A stretch of 64,000 nucleotides of DNA, from NCBI RefSeq assembly GCF_039941015.1, contig NZ_JBDVFI010000094.1, one strand, 5' to 3'. The stretch is from Sedimentitalea sp039941015 (GTDB lineage: Bacteria > Pseudomonadota > Alphaproteobacteria > Rhodobacterales > Rhodobacteraceae). The position numbers and the translations under genes are program-made. A model generated the notes under the pieces. The model searched no databases, was not told the DNA's origin, and worked only from the letters and a program-made list of their open reading frames with translations. Shown in pieces: positions 61,647-64,000 of this stretch (position 1 is its first letter; every line of letters starts with the position of its first letter).

Positions 61647-62848
61647 TCAGGGATCAATCCCCGACAAATTCTTCTTCGGGCGAGCGGCTTCCATCCGTTT
61701 CTTAACACGATGGCCCATCAACATCGGCAAGACAAAGCCAATGATCGCGATGATCCAGAGAATGATCGCCAAAGGACTGCCCACAAGCACAAGCCAGTCG
61801 CCGTCCGAGATCGTCATGGCGCGACGCAGGTTCACCTCCATCTGGTTGCCCAGCGGGATTCACAGGATGACTGGCACCAACGGAACTTCCAGCTTGCGCA
61901 ACAGCCATCCCGCGACACCAAAGCCCACCACCGGCATCAGGATGCGGGTCGGCACCATCAGCACGCGGGTAAAGATGCCAACCAGCGGGATGTTCATCGC
62001 CAACAGGATGAAGTTCGCCAGAAACAACGCCGCGATCAGACCTCAGACCACGTCGGGATTCTTGGTAAAAAGCAATGGACCGGGGGTGATGTTCAGTTGC
62101 AGCAGCACCGCCGTGGTCTTGGATCCGCGAACACCAAGCACCAGCGCTGGCCGCTGCTCCGCTGCGATGATGCTCCAAAATGATGAACACCTCGCTCAGC
62201 GTAAACAGGCCGACGATCACGATCAGGAAATCGATCCCGTCATAGAGGTGGATGTGATCAAAGGTGAACCGCTGCGAACCGGTCTGGCTGTCGCTGCCGG
62301 CATCGCAATGCCAAGATCAAGTGCCGCGGCAAAGGCATATTTCGCCTAATTGGTGGACGAAATGCCACCCAAGGTCGCGAACGCAACCGTAAACAGTCCG
62401 ATGTATTCCGTAGGTCCGAACAGCAACGCGATCTTGACCAGTTGCGGTGCAAGCAGGACCAGCCCGCAAGTTGCCACGAACGCGCCCAAGAACGAAGCAA
62501 CCCCCGACAGAAATAATGCCTCGCCAGCCTTGCCTTGCTTTGCCATTGGATAGCCCTCGATACAGGTCATCATCGCGGGTTCGTCACCGGGAATGTTCAG
62601 CAGGATCGAGCTGATCCGGCCGCCATAAATCGCGCCATAGTAGACGCTGGTCAGCAGGATGAGCGACGGGGTCGCCCGATACCGAGCGAGAATGTAATCG
62701 GGATCAGGATCGCCACGCCATTTGCAGGCCCAAGCCCCGGCTACGCCTCCATGAGCGTGTCAAGAAAACAGCCGACAACAGCCAGAAATAAGTTCTGCGG
62801 CGTCAGTGCGACAACGAAGCCATCCGCGAGAAGGGAGAGGGGTTCTAT
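61647..62848 (-). pseudogene. tctA: Broken TTT-family large membrane subunit
   Basis: Segments of a TctA protein line up in order: GFVVALTPQNLFLAVVGCF, then an amber before PGLGPANGVAILIPITFSLG, a frameshift near 62683, SLILLTSVYYGAIYGGRISS and IEGYPMAKQGKAGEALFLSG, a stop after GGISSTN, then LLFTKNPDVV followed by TGA (Trp in relatives), GLIAALFLANFILLAMNIPL, VPLVPVIL followed by TGA, and a final block IPLGNQMEVNLRRAMTISDG to 61647. The presumed start codon is ATA (62846-62848) behind AGGAGCCGATCAC, probably a mutated ATG. The gene is clearly dead. Confidence 0.87.
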
Positions 62849-62860
62849 GTGATCGGCTCC

Positions 62861-63292
62861 TCAGAAGCCCAGGGGACCTTTGGCCAGTGCAAGGCCGAGG
62901 ATCAGGTGGAACACAACGTAGACGCCGATCGATGTCGCAACGCCCACGGCGACGGACACAAGCGGTGGCGTACCCAGCCGCCAGGTCAGATAGGCGGTGG
63001 CGAAAATCGTGAAAATGACAAAGCCGAACTCGGGCAGCGCCCAAGAATAGACCAGCATCACCGCCGCCGCGACAACGATCTCGGCCAAGTCGCGCAGGAT
63101 CGGCCATGCCGGGTCCTTGTCGGGGCGGATCATGAAGTAGATCGACGTGACGCCCAGCACTGCTCCGACGATATAGGGGAACGCCCGCGGCCCTACAACA
63201 TCGACCATAAAGCTGTCCTTGCTGGTGGTCGCCGCCCAGATGTAAAAGATGGCAAGGACCAGCCCGAAACCACCAAAGATACGGTTTCTCAT
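62861..63292 (-). CDS. tctB: TTT-family small membrane subunit
   Basis: A 143-residue TctB protein with four hydrophobic helices: IFGGFGLVLAIFYIWAATTS, FPYIVGAVLGVTSIYFMI, IVVAAAVMLVYSWALPEFGFVIFTIFATAYL (by position about 75-105) and VAVGVATSIGVYVVFHLILG. The frame is intact and AGAGGACT precedes the ATG at 63292. With tctA dead and tctC truncated, however, no working transporter can be formed from this locus. Confidence 0.85.
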   Translation of the reverse strand: MRNRIFGGFGLVLAIFYIWAATTSKDSFMVDVVGPRAFPYIVGAVLGVTSIYFMIRPDKDPAWPILRDLAEIVVAAAVMLVYSWALPEFGFVIFTIFATAYLTWRLGTPPLVSVAVGVATSIGVYVVFHLILGLALAKGPLGF

Positions 63293-63368
63293 AGTCCTCT
63301 CCAGAATATTTTCGGATGAGATGTGCGCCGACCGATCCATCACGATCAGCCCGAACACAATCGATACG

Positions 63369-63885
63369 TCAATCGATGATGCCAATTTCTTTGGAGAGCT
63401 TGGTCACATCGGCAATGCTTCCGGCGACAAAGTCGTGCATGTCGTCGCCAAAGTTGTTGAACGGTTCGATCGCCGCCTCTTCGAGTGCTGCATGAAAACC
63501 CGGGTCTTCGGCCATTGTCATGATAGCGGCCTTCCAGAACTCCTTGGCCTCGTCAGACTCCCCTGCCGGCACGTAGAGGCCGCGCCAGTTGGCTCCCACC
63601 ACATCATAGCCTTGTTCCCTTGCGGTCGGGATATCGGGAAAATTCTTTAGACGTTCGGGCGCCATGACGGCAATGATCCCAATGTCGCCGGATTCAAGAA
63701 ACCCGAACATCTCGGAGAAATCCCCTGACAGCGCCTCGACCGAACCGGACATCAGACCGGTCATCGCCTCGCCGCCGTCCGAGAACGATACATATTTCAG
63801 CTGGGTCACGTCTTCCATACCCGCCTCGCGGACCACCAGCATCGGCTTGATATGATCAAAGCGGATGATGTGGGTGGCTCCTGCT
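63369..63885 (-). pseudogene. tctC: 5'-truncated TTT-family periplasmic binding protein
   Basis: The C-terminal 170 codons or so are intact: MLVVREAGMEDVTQLKYVSF, DGGEAMTGLMSGSVEALSGD, MAPERLKNFPDIPTAREQGY and FVAGSIADVTKLSKEIG. On the upstream side the resemblance fades between about 63870 and 63910, where an IS110-type element begins, so the signal peptide and first half of the protein are missing. The exact junction could not be fixed from the sequence alone. Confidence 0.82.
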
Positions 63886-63946
63886 CCACCGTCATCGAAT
63901 GTGCCAAAGTGCAGTTATCAACGACTGCTAGGAAAGGAGCCACCCA
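63871..63946 (+). repeat. 12-bp inverted repeat in front of the IS110-type transposase
   Basis: TGGGTGGCTCCT (63871-63882) and AGGAGCCACCCA (63935-63946) are perfect inverted copies enclosing 52 bases; the right arm holds the ribosome site and ends at the base before the transposase ATG. A stem here could hide the ribosome site, and the enclosed bases may belong to the element's non-coding left end. Confidence 0.55.
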
Positions 63947-64000
63947 ATGACAGTTAAGACCGTAGGCCTGGATTTGGCCAAGGATGTTTTTCAAGTGCAC
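63947..64000 (+). mobile_element. IS110-family insertion sequence, start of transposase (partial)
   Basis: The first 18 codons of a transposase are visible, MTVKTVGLDLAKDVFQVH, before the window ends. The GLDLAKDVFQVH block is the opening strand of the RuvC-like DEDD domain of IS110-family recombinases (IS1111-like in wording) and carries the first catalytic Asp. AAAGGAGC is the ribosome site. The element interrupts or borders the truncated tctC gene on the opposite strand. IS110 enzymes are guided by a structured RNA from the element's non-coding end. Confidence 0.85.

Noticed and set aside
1..64000. CRISPR arrays, tRNA and rRNA genes, phage genes
   Set aside because: None was recognised on reading; no regularly spaced repeats or cloverleaf-like segments stood out. 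Without a covariance search a single small RNA could still be missed.

Overview
The window reads as a piece of a marine alphaproteobacterium of the Roseobacter type (Rhodobacteraceae). This is an inference from high-GC coding DNA, dense ATGA-coupled operons, the xsc-exporter-pta sulfonate module next to a TRAP transporter and a GMC dehydrogenase, and the large number of solute transporters: parts of two peptide-type ABC systems, two complete TRAP systems, a sulfonate-type ABC, a sugar ABC and the remains of a tripartite tricarboxylate (TTT) system. No rRNA, tRNA or CRISPR array was seen.

Layout. 1-2.1 kb is the end of a peptide/nickel ABC operon (permease tail and fused double ATPase), followed by a small secreted SH3-like protein. 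2.7-12.6 kb is a C2-sulfonate module: IclR regulator and TRAP transporter on the minus strand, divergent from a GMC dehydrogenase, xsc, a YeiH-type exporter and pta. The likely substrate is isethionate: oxidation to sulfoacetaldehyde, then acetyl phosphate plus sulfite, then acetyl-CoA. 12.6-19.1 kb (minus) is a RidA, RraA-like, Dpp-type ABC operon with a divergent LysR regulator. 20.2-24.6 kb (minus) is a tightly coupled TRAP operon with a cupin and a carbamoylase-type amidase. 25.0 kb is an SDR gene. 25.7-28.0 kb is a graveyard of three broken genes (lactate dehydrogenase type, LysR, Rieske oxygenase).

28.1-42.8 kb is the most original part. A cytoplasmic formylglycine sulfatase lies next to its own formylglycine-generating enzyme, a SorC regulator, a class II aldolase, a zinc dehydrogenase, an FGGY kinase and a BisC-like molybdoenzyme, with a divergent split transketolase and a convergent sulfonate/taurine-type ABC transporter. 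Three related 31-32 bp palindromes sit in front of the sulfatase gene, between the molybdoenzyme and transketolase genes, and in front of the ABC binding-protein gene. This suggests one regulon that imports a sulfated (or sulfonated) small carbohydrate, desulfates it inside the cell, and oxidises, phosphorylates and cleaves the carbon skeleton.

43.2-46.5 kb carries a glutathione transferase, a Tat-exported nucleotidase and a glyoxalase. 46.5-56.3 kb is an L-fucose-type oxidative sugar module: lactonase, IclR, sugar ABC transporter, two enolase-superfamily dehydratases (one is L-fuconate dehydratase), a mutarotase and an aldo-keto reductase. 56.4-64 kb (minus) is a decaying operon: the TTT transporter genes tctC-tctB-tctA, then isopropylmalate-dehydrogenase-like, Asp/Glu-racemase-like, otnK, otnC, rraA and an AbrB-family membrane gene. 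Most members are broken by nonsense codons or frameshifts. An IS110-family element begins at the right edge, at the truncated promoter-proximal gene tctC.
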